From an uncultured Flavobacteriaceae bacterium (lineage in GTDB: Bacteria > Bacteroidota > Bacteroidia > Flavobacteriales > Flavobacteriaceae), in NCBI GenBank assembly GCA_943788165.1, contig CALSPF010000002.1, positions 572,909 to 636,908 on the forward strand: a stretch of 64,000 bases of DNA. The letters are read 5' to 3'. The position numbers and the translations under genes are program-made. Positions 10,823 to 19,589 of the stretch are shown here, piece after piece. Under the pieces are notes generated by a model. It was not told where the DNA came from, searched no databases, and was given only the letters and a program-made list of their open reading frames with translations. Within the stretch, counting starts at the first letter, position 1. Each line of letters opens with the position of its first letter.

Positions 10823-12074
10823 CGTTCAGGTCGTATTGTTTGATTTTTCGGTAGAGTGTGCGTTCAGAAATACCGAGTTCTTCTGCAGCAAGCTTTCTTC
10901 TGCCCCGACTTCTTTCTAGCGCCTTTTTGATCATTTCAATTTCTTTATCTAACAAAGACAGAGGCTCTTCTGCTTCGATGGTTTCGGCATAGGAGTAACT
11001 GTCTTGCGCCTGTGCAATGGGTTGTGTTTGATTGGGCTCTATTGATGGATTCATCACCGTTAAGGCGCTGTGATCTTCATGATTACTCAGGTTTTCATTC
11101 CCATAGATTTTTTCAATGAGACCTTCTTTTTCTTCCTTACTAATGTCTTGATTCATTAGTTCTAAGGTAAGCTTTTTGAGGTCATTGAGATCGTTTTTCA
11201 TGTCAAAGAGAACCTTGTAAAGAATTTCTCGTTCAGAGGCAAAATCACTTTGCTCTTTTTGGCCGTTGGTGAGTGCGGGTAATTGCGATCCCATATCGGG
11301 TAAATAGGGACGAAGTGTTGCTGCATTAAGAAGGCGATCTTGCTCTAGGACTGATATTTGTTCTGCCACATTGCGTAACTGACGAATATTCCCATTCCAA
11401 TTGTACTGTATTAATAATTGCTGTGCATGCTCATCTAGCCGCAGCGTTGGCATTCTGTATTTTTGTGCAAAATCTACTGCGAACTTGCGAAACAATAAAG
11501 GGATGTCTTCTTTGCGTTCGCGCAAGGGTGGAAGGTGAATATCGACTGTGCTTAAACGGTAAAATAAATCTTCTCGAAATTTATTTTTTTGGATAGCATC
11601 ACGCATGTTGACATTTGTTGCAGCAACAATACGCACATTGGTTGTTTGTGTTTTTGAGGAGCCAACTTTAAGGAATTCGCCTGTTTCCAGAACGCGTAAC
11701 AAACGCACTTGCGTTGAAAGAGGAAGTTCCCCAACTTCATCCAAAAAAATGGTGCCTCCATCGGCCACTTCAAAATAACCACTTCGTGTGGCTGTTGCGC
11801 CAGTAAAGGCTCCTTTTTCATGCCCAAAGAGTTCACTGTCAATGGTGCCTTCTGGAATTGCTCCGCAGTTAACAGCAATGTATTTTGCATGCTTGCGGTG
11901 TGAATTTTGATGAATTATTTTTGGAATATTTTCTTTTCCAACCCCGCTTTCTCCGGTAACTAGTACGGAGATGTCGGTCACGGCAACGCGAAGTGCTTTT
12001 TCGATCGCACGATTTAAACTTTGGCTCATTCCTATGATGCCAAATCGCTGTTTAATTGTTTGTAGATTTTCCAT
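10806..12074 (-). CDS. Sigma-54 interaction domain AAA+ activator with Fis-type HTH
   Basis: This 422-residue enhancer-binding protein activates RNA polymerase carrying sigma-54. The AAA+ domain starts almost at the N-terminus. Its Walker A is GESGVGKE (residues 41-48), its sigma-54 contact loop is GAFTGA (88-93), and its Walker B is GGTIFLDE (106-113). A Fis-type helix-turn-helix closes the protein (RRKLAAEELGISERTLYRKIKQY). No receiver domain or other sensor is fused, so its signal must come from a partner or from its own level. It sits between miaB (9 bases upstream) and lptE (overlap), an arrangement common in flavobacteria. Targets cannot be read from the sequence. Confidence 0.92.
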   Translation of the reverse strand: MENLQTIKQRFGIIGMSQSLNRAIEKALRVAVTDISVLVTGESGVGKENIPKIIHQNSHRKHAKYIAVNCGAIPEGTIDSELFGHEKGAFTGATATRSGYFEVADGGTIFLDEVGELPLSTQVRLLRVLETGEFLKVGSSKTQTTNVRIVAATNVNMRDAIQKNKFREDLFYRLSTVDIHLPPLRERKEDIPLLFRKFAVDFAQKYRMPTLRLDEHAQQLLIQYNWNGNIRQLRNVAEQISVLEQDRLLNAATLRPYLPDMGSQLPALTNGQKEQSDFASEREILYKVLFDMKNDLNDLKKLTLELMNQDISKEEKEGLIEKIYGNENLSNHEDHSALTVMNPSIEPNQTQPIAQAQDSYSYAETIEAEEPLSLLDKEIEMIKKALERSRGRRKLAAEELGISERTLYRKIKQYDLNDEEDL

Positions 12075-12083
12075 CGGTTAACG

Positions 12084-13565
12084 TTAAATATTTTCAGAAA
12101 TGCCAATGGCGGTTCCTATCAGTGTGGCTGAAGTACAGTCTTTAATTTCAACATCCACAAAATCGCCAATTTGGTAGTTCTGCTTTGGGAAAACAGCCAC
12201 TGTATTTTGAGAGGTTCTTCCGCTCCATTGATCAACAGATTTTTTCGATTCCTTTTCAATTAGCACACAAACAGTTTGCCCTAAAAAACTTTCGGTACGG
12301 AAACGACTATGGGCTTGTTGTTTGTCAATAATTTCGCTCAACCTTCTTTTCTTTGTTGCCAAAGGAATGTCGTCTTCCATTTTTCTTTCTGCAAGAGTTC
12401 CTGGGCGTTCAGAATAGGCAAACATAAAGCCAAAATCATATTTCACGTAGTCCATCAAACTCAAGGTATCTTGATGATCTTCTTCTGTTTCAGTAGGGAA
12501 GCCGGCAATCATGTCTTGAGAAATGGCACAGCCTGGAATGATTTTTCGAATATTGTCGATCAAATCAAAATATTCTTGACGGGTGTGAAGACGATTCATT
12601 TTCTTTAAAATACGATCACTTCCAGATTGAACAGGCAAGTGAATATAATCGCAAATATTCGGGTATTTAGCCATAACATGAAGAACATCTAGCGTCATGT
12701 CTTGGGGGTTGGAGGTTGAAAAGCGAAAACGAATTCTTGGGTGAGCTTCAGCTGCCATCGACATCAATTGTGCAAAATCAACCGCTGTTTTTTGTTGCAG
12801 TTCAGTTGCTTTCACAAAATCTTTTTTGAGCCCTCCACCATACCATAAATAGCTGTCGACATTTTGCCCTAGGAGGGTAATCTCCTTAAATCCGCGTTGC
12901 GCAAGATCTTCGATTTCAAGTAAAATACTTTTTGGGTCACGACTGCGCTCTCTTCCGCGCGTAAAAGGAACAACACAGAACGTACACATGTTGTCACACC
13001 CACGAGTAATGGATACATAGGCACTCACTCCATTGGAATCGATGCGGATTGGTGCGATATCTCCATAGGTTTCTTCTTTGGATAAGATCACATTTACGGC
13101 ATCTCTGCCTTGGTTAATCTCGGCCAATAAATTGGGTAAGTCTTTATAGGCATCTGGGCCAACAACCATATCCACGATTTTCTCTTCCTCTAGAAACTGA
13201 TGTTTTAATCTTTCGGCCATGCAGCCCAAAACACCAACTTTCATGTTAGAATTTGTTTTCTTAACGGCATTAAATTTCTCTAATCTTTTGCGAACAGTTA
13301 ATTCTGCTTTTTCTCGAATGGAACAAGTATTGACCAAAATCAAGTCGGCTGTTTCCATTTTTGAAGTGGTTTGATAGCCTTCCTTAGACAAAATAGAGGC
13401 AACCACTTCACTGTCTGAGAAGTTCATTTGACAGCCATAGGATTCGATATAAACAGATTTCTCGGTTTTTTGATTCCTTTCTTTGTGCGCGATTACAACA
13501 CCGTCTGTTGCTGGTGTTATCTTTTTATCTTGTGAAAGATGAGTATGATTTGGTTTTGTCTGCAT
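12084..13565 (-). CDS. miaB: MiaB, tRNA-2-methylthio-N6-dimethylallyladenosine synthase
   Basis: This radical-SAM methylthiotransferase modifies A37 of tRNAs that read UNN codons. The N-terminal UPF0004 domain supplies three cluster ligands (ESYGCQMN, VNTCSIRE, LGCMAERL). The radical-SAM motif CxxxCxxC is in RGCDNMCTFCVVPFTRGRERS near residue 190. A TRAM domain ends the protein (QTVCVLIEKESKK to VDVEIKDCTSATLIG). I chose the ATG at 13565 (493 residues). A TTG at 13592 would extend it by nine residues but lies next to the likely promoter. The frame is intact. Confidence 0.95.
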   Translation of the reverse strand: MQTKPNHTHLSQDKKITPATDGVVIAHKERNQKTEKSVYIESYGCQMNFSDSEVVASILSKEGYQTTSKMETADLILVNTCSIREKAELTVRKRLEKFNAVKKTNSNMKVGVLGCMAERLKHQFLEEEKIVDMVVGPDAYKDLPNLLAEINQGRDAVNVILSKEETYGDIAPIRIDSNGVSAYVSITRGCDNMCTFCVVPFTRGRERSRDPKSILLEIEDLAQRGFKEITLLGQNVDSYLWYGGGLKKDFVKATELQQKTAVDFAQLMSMAAEAHPRIRFRFSTSNPQDMTLDVLHVMAKYPNICDYIHLPVQSGSDRILKKMNRLHTRQEYFDLIDNIRKIIPGCAISQDMIAGFPTETEEDHQDTLSLMDYVKYDFGFMFAYSERPGTLAERKMEDDIPLATKKRRLSEIIDKQQAHSRFRTESFLGQTVCVLIEKESKKSVDQWSGRTSQNTVAVFPKQNYQIGDFVDVEIKDCTSATLIGTAIGISENI

Positions 13566-13600
13566 TCTATTTCGTTGGATAATATTTTTCAATAATCATA

Positions 13601-13608
13601 CAAAAGTA
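13601..13608 (-). promoter_or_regulatory. Bacteroidota-type -7 element for miaB
   Basis: On the minus strand the bases read TACTTTTG, a perfect TAnnTTTG box, 35 bases before the miaB ATG. No obvious TTTG -33 box is seen at 19-21 bases further upstream, so this is a partial promoter match. Confidence 0.4.
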
Positions 13609-13734
13609 ATGAATTACCGTCATTTTGTCATGTTTTGGGTAAAAAGCTAGAAAATTTCTTTGGGGGCAAAAGAATGTTTAGTCATTGAATAGTGAGTAGA
13701 TAAAGCGTTAATTTTTTTGATTTTATCCTCAAAA

Positions 13735-13765
13735 TTTGAGCCGTTAAAAAATTCGTCTACTTTTG
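13735..13765 (+). promoter_or_regulatory. Complete Bacteroidota promoter for topA
   Basis: TTTG at 13735-13738 and TACTTTTG at 13758-13765 match the -33 (TTTG) and -7 (TAnnTTTG) consensus of Bacteroidota sigma factor, separated by 19 bases. Transcription would begin a few bases further on, leaving a short leader before the ATG at 13786. Confidence 0.65.
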
Positions 13766-13785
13766 TTGATAAGAAAAAACCCATC

Positions 13786-16281
13786 ATGGCGAAGAACTTA
13801 GTTATTGTCGAATCTCCTGCAAAGGCAAAAACAATTGAAAAATTTTTAGGGAAAGATTATAAAGTAGCCTCGAGTTTTGGGCATATAGCTGACCTTCCCT
13901 CCAAGGAGTTAGGGGTTAATGTAGAGGGGGATTTCCTTCCCAAATACATTGTTTCTTCAGACAAGAAAAAAGTGGTTTCAGAGTTAAAGGCCTTGGCCAA
14001 GAAAGCTGAAATTGTTTGGTTAGCGAGTGATGAGGATCGAGAAGGAGAAGCCATTGCTTGGCATTTAGCCAACACCCTAGAGTTAAAAGAAGAGAACACC
14101 AAACGTATCGTTTTTCACGAAATCACCAAGAATGCCATCTTAAAAGCGATTGATTCTCCACGTGAGATTGACTACAATTTAGTGAATGCACAACAAGCGC
14201 GAAGAGTTTTGGATCGCTTGGTAGGATATGAATTATCACCAGTTCTTTGGCGAAAAGTAAAAGGAGGTTTATCGGCTGGAAGAGTTCAATCGGTTTCTGT
14301 TCGATTAATCGTTGAACGCGAAAGAGAGATCAAGGCATTTGTTCCTGCTTCAATGTTCAAAACCCAAGCGGAGTTTCTTACAACAGCAAACAAACTGATA
14401 AAAGCAGGTTTGAATACTAGCTTTGATCATGCAGAAGAAGTTGAGACTTTTCTGGCAAAAAATGCCAGTGCAGATTTTGCTGTTGCCTCCAAAGAAACTA
14501 AGCCAGCCAAAAAGAGCCCAACGGCTCCCTTTACTACCTCCACCCTGCAGCAAGAAGCTGCTCGGAAATTGTTTTTCTCTGTGAGCAAAACAATGACCAT
14601 GGCGCAACGTTTATATGAGGCAGGTTTAATTACCTACATGCGTACCGATAGTGTAAATCTTTCTAAAGAAGCCCAAACGGCAGCTTTGAAAGAAATTGCC
14701 CATCGTTATGGTGAAGACTATGCGCAAGCAAGGACTTTTAAAAATAAAAGTAAAGGTGCACAAGAAGCTCACGAAGCCATACGACCAACCGATTTAAGTC
14801 GTGCTACTGTTTCTGCAGATTATGACCAAATGCGTTTATATGAATTGATTTGGAAGCGAACGGTTTCATCTCAAATGAGTGATGCTAAATTGGAGCGAAC
14901 TGTTTTAAAAATTGGCGCCAACCAGCACAACGAAATCTTTACAGCACGTGGAGAAATTTTAACTTTTGAAGGTTTTCTTAAGGTATATCTCGAAGGTGTT
15001 GATGAAGATGAAGAAGAAGCACAAGGCATACTTCCTCCTGTAGAAAAAGGCGATACTTTAACTTTAAGATCATTGGTTTCTACTCAACGGTTTACTCGTC
15101 CTCCCTATCGTTTTACCGAGGCTTCTTTGGTGAAGAAACTCGAGGAATTAGGCATTGGACGTCCATCTACCTACGCCCCAACAATATCCACTGTTCAAAA
15201 CAGGGGGTATGTGGCCAAGGGTACTGTTGAAGGAGTACAACGCTCTTACCAACAATTTGCCTTGGACAAGGGAGAAGTTACCGCCAGTAGACTAACCGAA
15301 ATGGTTGGCTCGGATAAAGGAAAATTGGTTCCAACGGATATTGGAATGATTGTCAATGACTTCTTGGTAAACAATTTTGAAAATATTTTAGATTACAATT
15401 TCACTGCTCAAGTCGAGCAAGATTTTGATGAAATAGCTGAAGGGAAAGAAGACTGGATTAAAATGATCAAAAGCTTCTATGGCGATTTCCAAACAACTGT
15501 TCAACATGTAAAAGAACACGCAGAACGCGAATCTGGAGAACGTGTTTTGGGCGCCCATCCAGATTCTGGACGTACAGTTAAAGTGCGTTTGGGGAAATTT
15601 GGCCCCATCGCGCAAATTGGTGATGCTGAAGATGAAGAGCCAGTTGTTTTTGCCAGCCTTAGTCAAGACCAACAGTTGGATACAATAACTTTTGAAGCTG
15701 CGTTGGATTTATTTCAATTGCCTAAAGATTTAGGAGAGTATGAGGGGGAGATCGTTACGGTAAACAACGGTCGTTTTGGCCCCTATGTCAAATTTGGAGC
15801 TACTTTCGTTTCCTTGCCCAAAGGAACAAACCCCATGGAGGTCGATCGCGACTTGGCCATTGAACTCATTGAAGAAAAGAAAATTGCCGATGCTCCTATA
15901 TATATCTATAAGGAATTACCTGTAACAAAAGGAACAGGCCGCTTTGGTCCTTTTATCAAATGGAGCGGAATGTTTATTAACGTTAACAAGAAGTATAATT
16001 TTGATGCCCTTTCCAATGCTGATATTGAAACATTGATCAAAGACAAGATTCAAAAAGAGATCGATAAGGTTATCCATAACTGGGAAGAAGAAGGAATTCG
16101 AGTGGAGAAAGCCCGATGGGGTCGTTCAAATATTATACAGGGAAAAATTAAGATTGAGTTATCGAAAGACATCGATGCTACAAAAATCACCTTGGCTGAA
16201 GCACAAAAACTTATTGAAGCTAAAAAACCCAAGAAAAAACCTAAGAAAAAGGCAGCTTTCAAAACAAAAGCTAAAAAGTAA
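13786..16281 (+). CDS. topA: DNA topoisomerase I
   Basis: This 831-residue type IA topoisomerase relaxes negative supercoils. The TOPRIM domain is at the N-terminus (LVIVESPAKAKTIEKFLG; LASDEDREGEAIAWHL). The catalytic tyrosine lies in EAGLITYMRTDSVNLS near residue 285. GIGRPSTYAPTISTVQNRGY is also conserved. C-terminal repeats with GRFGPYVKFG and GRFGPFIKW are followed by a Lys-rich tail. No zinc-ribbon cysteines are present, as is usual in this phylum. I placed the start at the ATG at 13786 because MAKNLVIVESPAKAK is the conserved N-terminus and a good promoter lies between it and the upstream in-frame ATG at 13717. Confidence 0.97.
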   Translation: MAKNLVIVESPAKAKTIEKFLGKDYKVASSFGHIADLPSKELGVNVEGDFLPKYIVSSDKKKVVSELKALAKKAEIVWLASDEDREGEAIAWHLANTLELKEENTKRIVFHEITKNAILKAIDSPREIDYNLVNAQQARRVLDRLVGYELSPVLWRKVKGGLSAGRVQSVSVRLIVEREREIKAFVPASMFKTQAEFLTTANKLIKAGLNTSFDHAEEVETFLAKNASADFAVASKETKPAKKSPTAPFTTSTLQQEAARKLFFSVSKTMTMAQRLYEAGLITYMRTDSVNLSKEAQTAALKEIAHRYGEDYAQARTFKNKSKGAQEAHEAIRPTDLSRATVSADYDQMRLYELIWKRTVSSQMSDAKLERTVLKIGANQHNEIFTARGEILTFEGFLKVYLEGVDEDEEEAQGILPPVEKGDTLTLRSLVSTQRFTRPPYRFTEASLVKKLEELGIGRPSTYAPTISTVQNRGYVAKGTVEGVQRSYQQFALDKGEVTASRLTEMVGSDKGKLVPTDIGMIVNDFLVNNFENILDYNFTAQVEQDFDEIAEGKEDWIKMIKSFYGDFQTTVQHVKEHAERESGERVLGAHPDSGRTVKVRLGKFGPIAQIGDAEDEEPVVFASLSQDQQLDTITFEAALDLFQLPKDLGEYEGEIVTVNNGRFGPYVKFGATFVSLPKGTNPMEVDRDLAIELIEEKKIADAPIYIYKELPVTKGTGRFGPFIKWSGMFINVNKKYNFDALSNADIETLIKDKIQKEIDKVIHNWEEEGIRVEKARWGRSNIIQGKIKIELSKDIDATKITLAEAQKLIEAKKPKKKPKKKAAFKTKAKK

Positions 16282-16283
16282 AC

Positions 16284-17432
16284 ATGAGTTTAGATTTTTT
16301 GACCCCTGTTAATGATGCTGTTCTCGGAATAGCCGCTTTATTACCAAAACAGGTGATTGGGAAATTGCTACAGGTGCATACCGAGAAAAACGGTTTTCCT
16401 GAATTAGAAAACACACGCATTGCTTTTTTTGGGGTCTCTGAAAGTAGGAATAGCTATTATCCAGTAATGGAGTATGACACAAACTCTTTCCGGAAGGAGT
16501 TTTATCAACTCTTCCCAGGAAACTGGTCCGTCAATTTTGCAGATTTAGGCGATCTACCCTCGGGCGAAAAGCCAGAAGACACCTACTATGCCTTGAAGGA
16601 AATCTGTCTCTACCTTAGACAATTAAACATTATTCCAATTGTATTGGGAGGGAGTCAAGATCTCACGGTTTCCTTGTATCGTTCTTTTGAAAGTTCCGAC
16701 CAATGGGTGAATATCGTCTCTGTTGACAATCGATTCGACTTTTCGCAAGAAGAAGAATTGATTTCTGGACGATCTTATATGAGTGAGATCATCATGGAGA
16801 ACCCAAGCAGGTTAAATAACTTTACGAATCTGGGGTATCAATCCTATTTGATCGCGCAAGAGGAATTGGATTTAATGGAAAAATTGTTTTTTGATTCCCA
16901 ACGTTTGGGTCAGGTTTTGGATCGGCCAGAAAATACTGAGCCTGTTTTTCGCGAAGCAGACCTTGTGAGTTTTGACATGAAAGTGTTGAGTGGAGTAGCA
17001 GAAGGAAACCTTTCGCAAGGAATGCCAAATGGAATTGATGCAAGAACTATTTGTGCCTTAGCACGTTACGCAGGAATTAGTGATCGAGTTAGCATTATTG
17101 GATGTTTTGATTTACCAGATGCTTTAATTTTTCATAAATTGCTAGCTCAAATGATCTGGTATTTCATTGAAGGGGTCCAATGTCGCTTTGACGAATACCC
17201 AGTCGATGCTGCCCAGGGATTTACACGTTATACGGTCCAAATGTCGGATAGAGAACTGGTTTTTTTGAAGAGTTCGAAAAGCCAACGTTGGTGGATGGAA
17301 TTCGTGAAAGAAAACTATTTGGATAATAAAACAAGAAGTAGTGCGTTATTATCATGCACGCACCAAGATTATTTGAACGCATGTAATGATATTTTGCCCG
17401 ACAGATGGTGGAGGGCGACCAAAAGAAGCTAG
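16284..17432 (+). CDS. Arginase/formimidoylglutamase-fold protein with degenerate metal site
   Basis: This 382-residue protein has the ureohydrolase (arginase) fold, but its metal-binding motifs are altered. GGDHS is replaced by GGSQD (residues 122-126), DAHxD by DNRFD (148-152) and SFDxD by SFDMK (229-233). Several ligands to the two manganese ions are therefore lost, so arginase-type hydrolysis is unlikely and a scaffold or regulatory role is more probable. It starts 2 bases after topA and sits immediately upstream of gldK. This neighbourhood is common in flavobacteria, where the gene is usually labelled formimidoylglutamase. No function in gliding or T9SS follows from the sequence itself. 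Confidence 0.75.
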   Translation: MSLDFLTPVNDAVLGIAALLPKQVIGKLLQVHTEKNGFPELENTRIAFFGVSESRNSYYPVMEYDTNSFRKEFYQLFPGNWSVNFADLGDLPSGEKPEDTYYALKEICLYLRQLNIIPIVLGGSQDLTVSLYRSFESSDQWVNIVSVDNRFDFSQEEELISGRSYMSEIIMENPSRLNNFTNLGYQSYLIAQEELDLMEKLFFDSQRLGQVLDRPENTEPVFREADLVSFDMKVLSGVAEGNLSQGMPNGIDARTICALARYAGISDRVSIIGCFDLPDALIFHKLLAQMIWYFIEGVQCRFDEYPVDAAQGFTRYTVQMSDRELVFLKSSKSQRWWMEFVKENYLDNKTRSSALLSCTHQDYLNACNDILPDRWWRATKRS

Positions 17433-17513
17433 GATTTACAGTGTTAATCCGTTTTAATTGGAGAAAATAGCATTTAAATAAAATATTATTAAATGCCACT
17501 CGTTAAATACTAT

Positions 17514-18890
17514 ATGAAGAAAATAGTTGTTTTCATTTTTACTGCGTTGATGATCTACGGATGTGGAAACAAACGCGGTGAACTTATCGGAGTTCAGCAA
17601 AAGAAATGGTTTCCTGAAAAGCCATATGGAATGACACTTGTAGAAGGTGGAGCTTTCATTATGGGTAAACAGGATGATGACGTTGCTCAACTTAAGAATG
17701 CGCCAGCAAAGACAGTAACTGTTCGTTCATTTTACATGGATGAAACAGAAATAACCAACAGTGAATATCTACAGTTCGTATATTGGGTGCGTGACTCCAT
17801 AGCGTTAGCAATGCTCGCACGAAAGGCAGACGAACTTAGCTTGGGTGAAGATGGCGAAACTGGAGATGGAATAGCTGAATATGCATTTAAAGATGCAGAT
17901 ACAGCTGATCTGTCCGAATTTCAGAAGTACATGCGCGCCAATTACTACGATTTATCTGACGACCCCTATGCAGGTAGAACATTGAATTGGGATCAAGATA
18001 TTGAGTGGGAACCCAATAATTATGTTGATCAAGCCTATGTTGAGGTTATGGATAGTTTGTACTTACCACCAGAAGTTTGGTACAACGGTGAAATGAAAAT
18101 AGATGTCAACAAAATGGTCTATAAGTATTCTTGGTTTGATGCAGAAGCAGCCGGCCTTGAAAGACAAAAAGATCCATCATCTCGAGACCGCTTACCATTC
18201 ATCAAGAAAGAAGAAATTGAAATCTATCCAGATACAACTGTCTGGATCAAAGATTTTAACTATTCCTACAACGAACCGATGCACAACGATTATTTTTCAC
18301 ACCCAGCATACCAAGATTATCCTGTGGTTGGAATTTCATGGAAACAAGCCGTTGCTTTTTGTACATGGAGAACGCATTACAAAAACTCTTTCCAAAAAGC
18401 AAAAGGAGACCCATTGGTAAATAATTTCCGTTTACCTACCGAAGCCGAATGGGAATATGCCGCACGAGGTGGAATCCCTTCCGGGACTTACCCATGGGGA
18501 TCACCTTATTTATTAAATGACCGAGGTTGCTTTTTAGCCAACTTCAAGCCTTTGCGCGGAGATTACTCTGCCGATCAAGCGATGTATGCTGTTGAAGCGA
18601 AATCGTACCTGCCCAATGACTTTAACCTGTATAATATGGCAGGTAATGTAGCCGAATGGACTGAATCTTCTTATGACCCGGGAGCATATGAATATGTTTC
18701 ATCGCTGAATCCAAACATGTCCTTAAATCAAGAGCGACGAAAGGTTGTTCGTGGGGGATCATGGAAAGATGTAGCCTATTTTTTGCGTGTAAGCTCTAGA
18801 GATTATGAGTACCAAGACACAGCAAGAAGTTATATTGGCTTTAGAACCGTGCAAGATTATTTGGGTTCTGAAAAAGTAAAAATTAAATAG
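17514..18890 (+). CDS. gldK: GldK, T9SS/gliding outer-membrane lipoprotein
   Basis: GldK forms, with GldN, the periplasmic ring of the type IX secretion system attached to the outer membrane. The protein (458 residues from the ATG at 17514) has a lipoprotein signal with Cys in IYGCGNKRGE. It then has an FGE-sulfatase (formylglycine-generating-enzyme-like) fold: MTLVEGGAFIMGKQ, MDETEITNSEYLQF, FRLPTEAEWEYAARGG and VVRGGSWKD. A longer reading from 17493 would put seven residues ahead of the signal peptide and is less likely. It heads the gldKLMN cluster, 41 bases before gldL. Confidence 0.96.
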   Translation: MKKIVVFIFTALMIYGCGNKRGELIGVQQKKWFPEKPYGMTLVEGGAFIMGKQDDDVAQLKNAPAKTVTVRSFYMDETEITNSEYLQFVYWVRDSIALAMLARKADELSLGEDGETGDGIAEYAFKDADTADLSEFQKYMRANYYDLSDDPYAGRTLNWDQDIEWEPNNYVDQAYVEVMDSLYLPPEVWYNGEMKIDVNKMVYKYSWFDAEAAGLERQKDPSSRDRLPFIKKEEIEIYPDTTVWIKDFNYSYNEPMHNDYFSHPAYQDYPVVGISWKQAVAFCTWRTHYKNSFQKAKGDPLVNNFRLPTEAEWEYAARGGIPSGTYPWGSPYLLNDRGCFLANFKPLRGDYSADQAMYAVEAKSYLPNDFNLYNMAGNVAEWTESSYDPGAYEYVSSLNPNMSLNQERRKVVRGGSWKDVAYFLRVSSRDYEYQDTARSYIGFRTVQDYLGSEKVKIK

Positions 18891-18931
18891 AAAATTTTAT
18901 CTTTAGAAAATACTAAATTATAAACAAAAAT

Positions 18932-19582
18932 ATGGACGCAAAACAACTCAAAGGTCGCTTAAGAAGAAAAATCATCATGCACATGTTATTCCAAATTGGA
19001 GGAGCAGTTGTAATTGTTGGAGCATTATTTAAAATTCTTCACTTAGAAATTGGTCCCATTACTGGTGGTGTTGTACTAGGTTTAGGATTAGGTACTGAAG
19101 CTATTATTTTCCTTGTGGGAGGATTAATGTTAGACGATGCTCGTGAAGAACACATAGCTTTTGTAGAACACCAGGAGGAAAAATCTGGTCATGGAAAACC
19201 CTCAGGTAATACAGATGAAGGTCTATCAAGCAAAATTGATGGTATCTTGCAAGAAGCAAAACTAGACGTTAGTGTTGTAAATGGTCTAACGCAAAGCATT
19301 AAGAACCTTGAAGCATCAGCTAAAGCACTTACTCCAGCAGCAGAGGCAGTTTCATCTTCAGAAAGTTATTCTGAGCAATTGACCAAGGCAGCTGTTCAAC
19401 TAGAAACTTTAAACGAATTATACAGTGCACAAGTAGCAAGCTCTAGTTCTCAAACTGTTTACAATGAGCAAGTGGCTGAGAACGCTGAACGTTTGAAAGC
19501 ACAGATGGAGGCCTTGTCTGCAAATTTAGCATCACTTAACCAAGTTTATGGCGGAATGCTTTCTGCAATGAACAAAAACTAG
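18932..19582 (+). CDS. gldL: GldL, T9SS motor stator protein
   Basis: GldL is an inner-membrane protein of 216 residues that with GldM forms the proton-driven motor of the T9SS and of gliding. Two membrane helices lie close to the N-terminus (about residues 15-40 and 45-67), with a short loop between. The rest is a long cytoplasmic helical region rich in Ala, Glu and Ser. A conserved Glu lies within the second helix (GTEAIIFLVGG), in keeping with proton-transfer chemistry established for the family. gldM follows after 7 bases. Confidence 0.96.
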   Translation: MDAKQLKGRLRRKIIMHMLFQIGGAVVIVGALFKILHLEIGPITGGVVLGLGLGTEAIIFLVGGLMLDDAREEHIAFVEHQEEKSGHGKPSGNTDEGLSSKIDGILQEAKLDVSVVNGLTQSIKNLEASAKALTPAAEAVSSSESYSEQLTKAAVQLETLNELYSAQVASSSSQTVYNEQVAENAERLKAQMEALSANLASLNQVYGGMLSAMNKN

Positions 19583-19589
19583 TTAAGCA

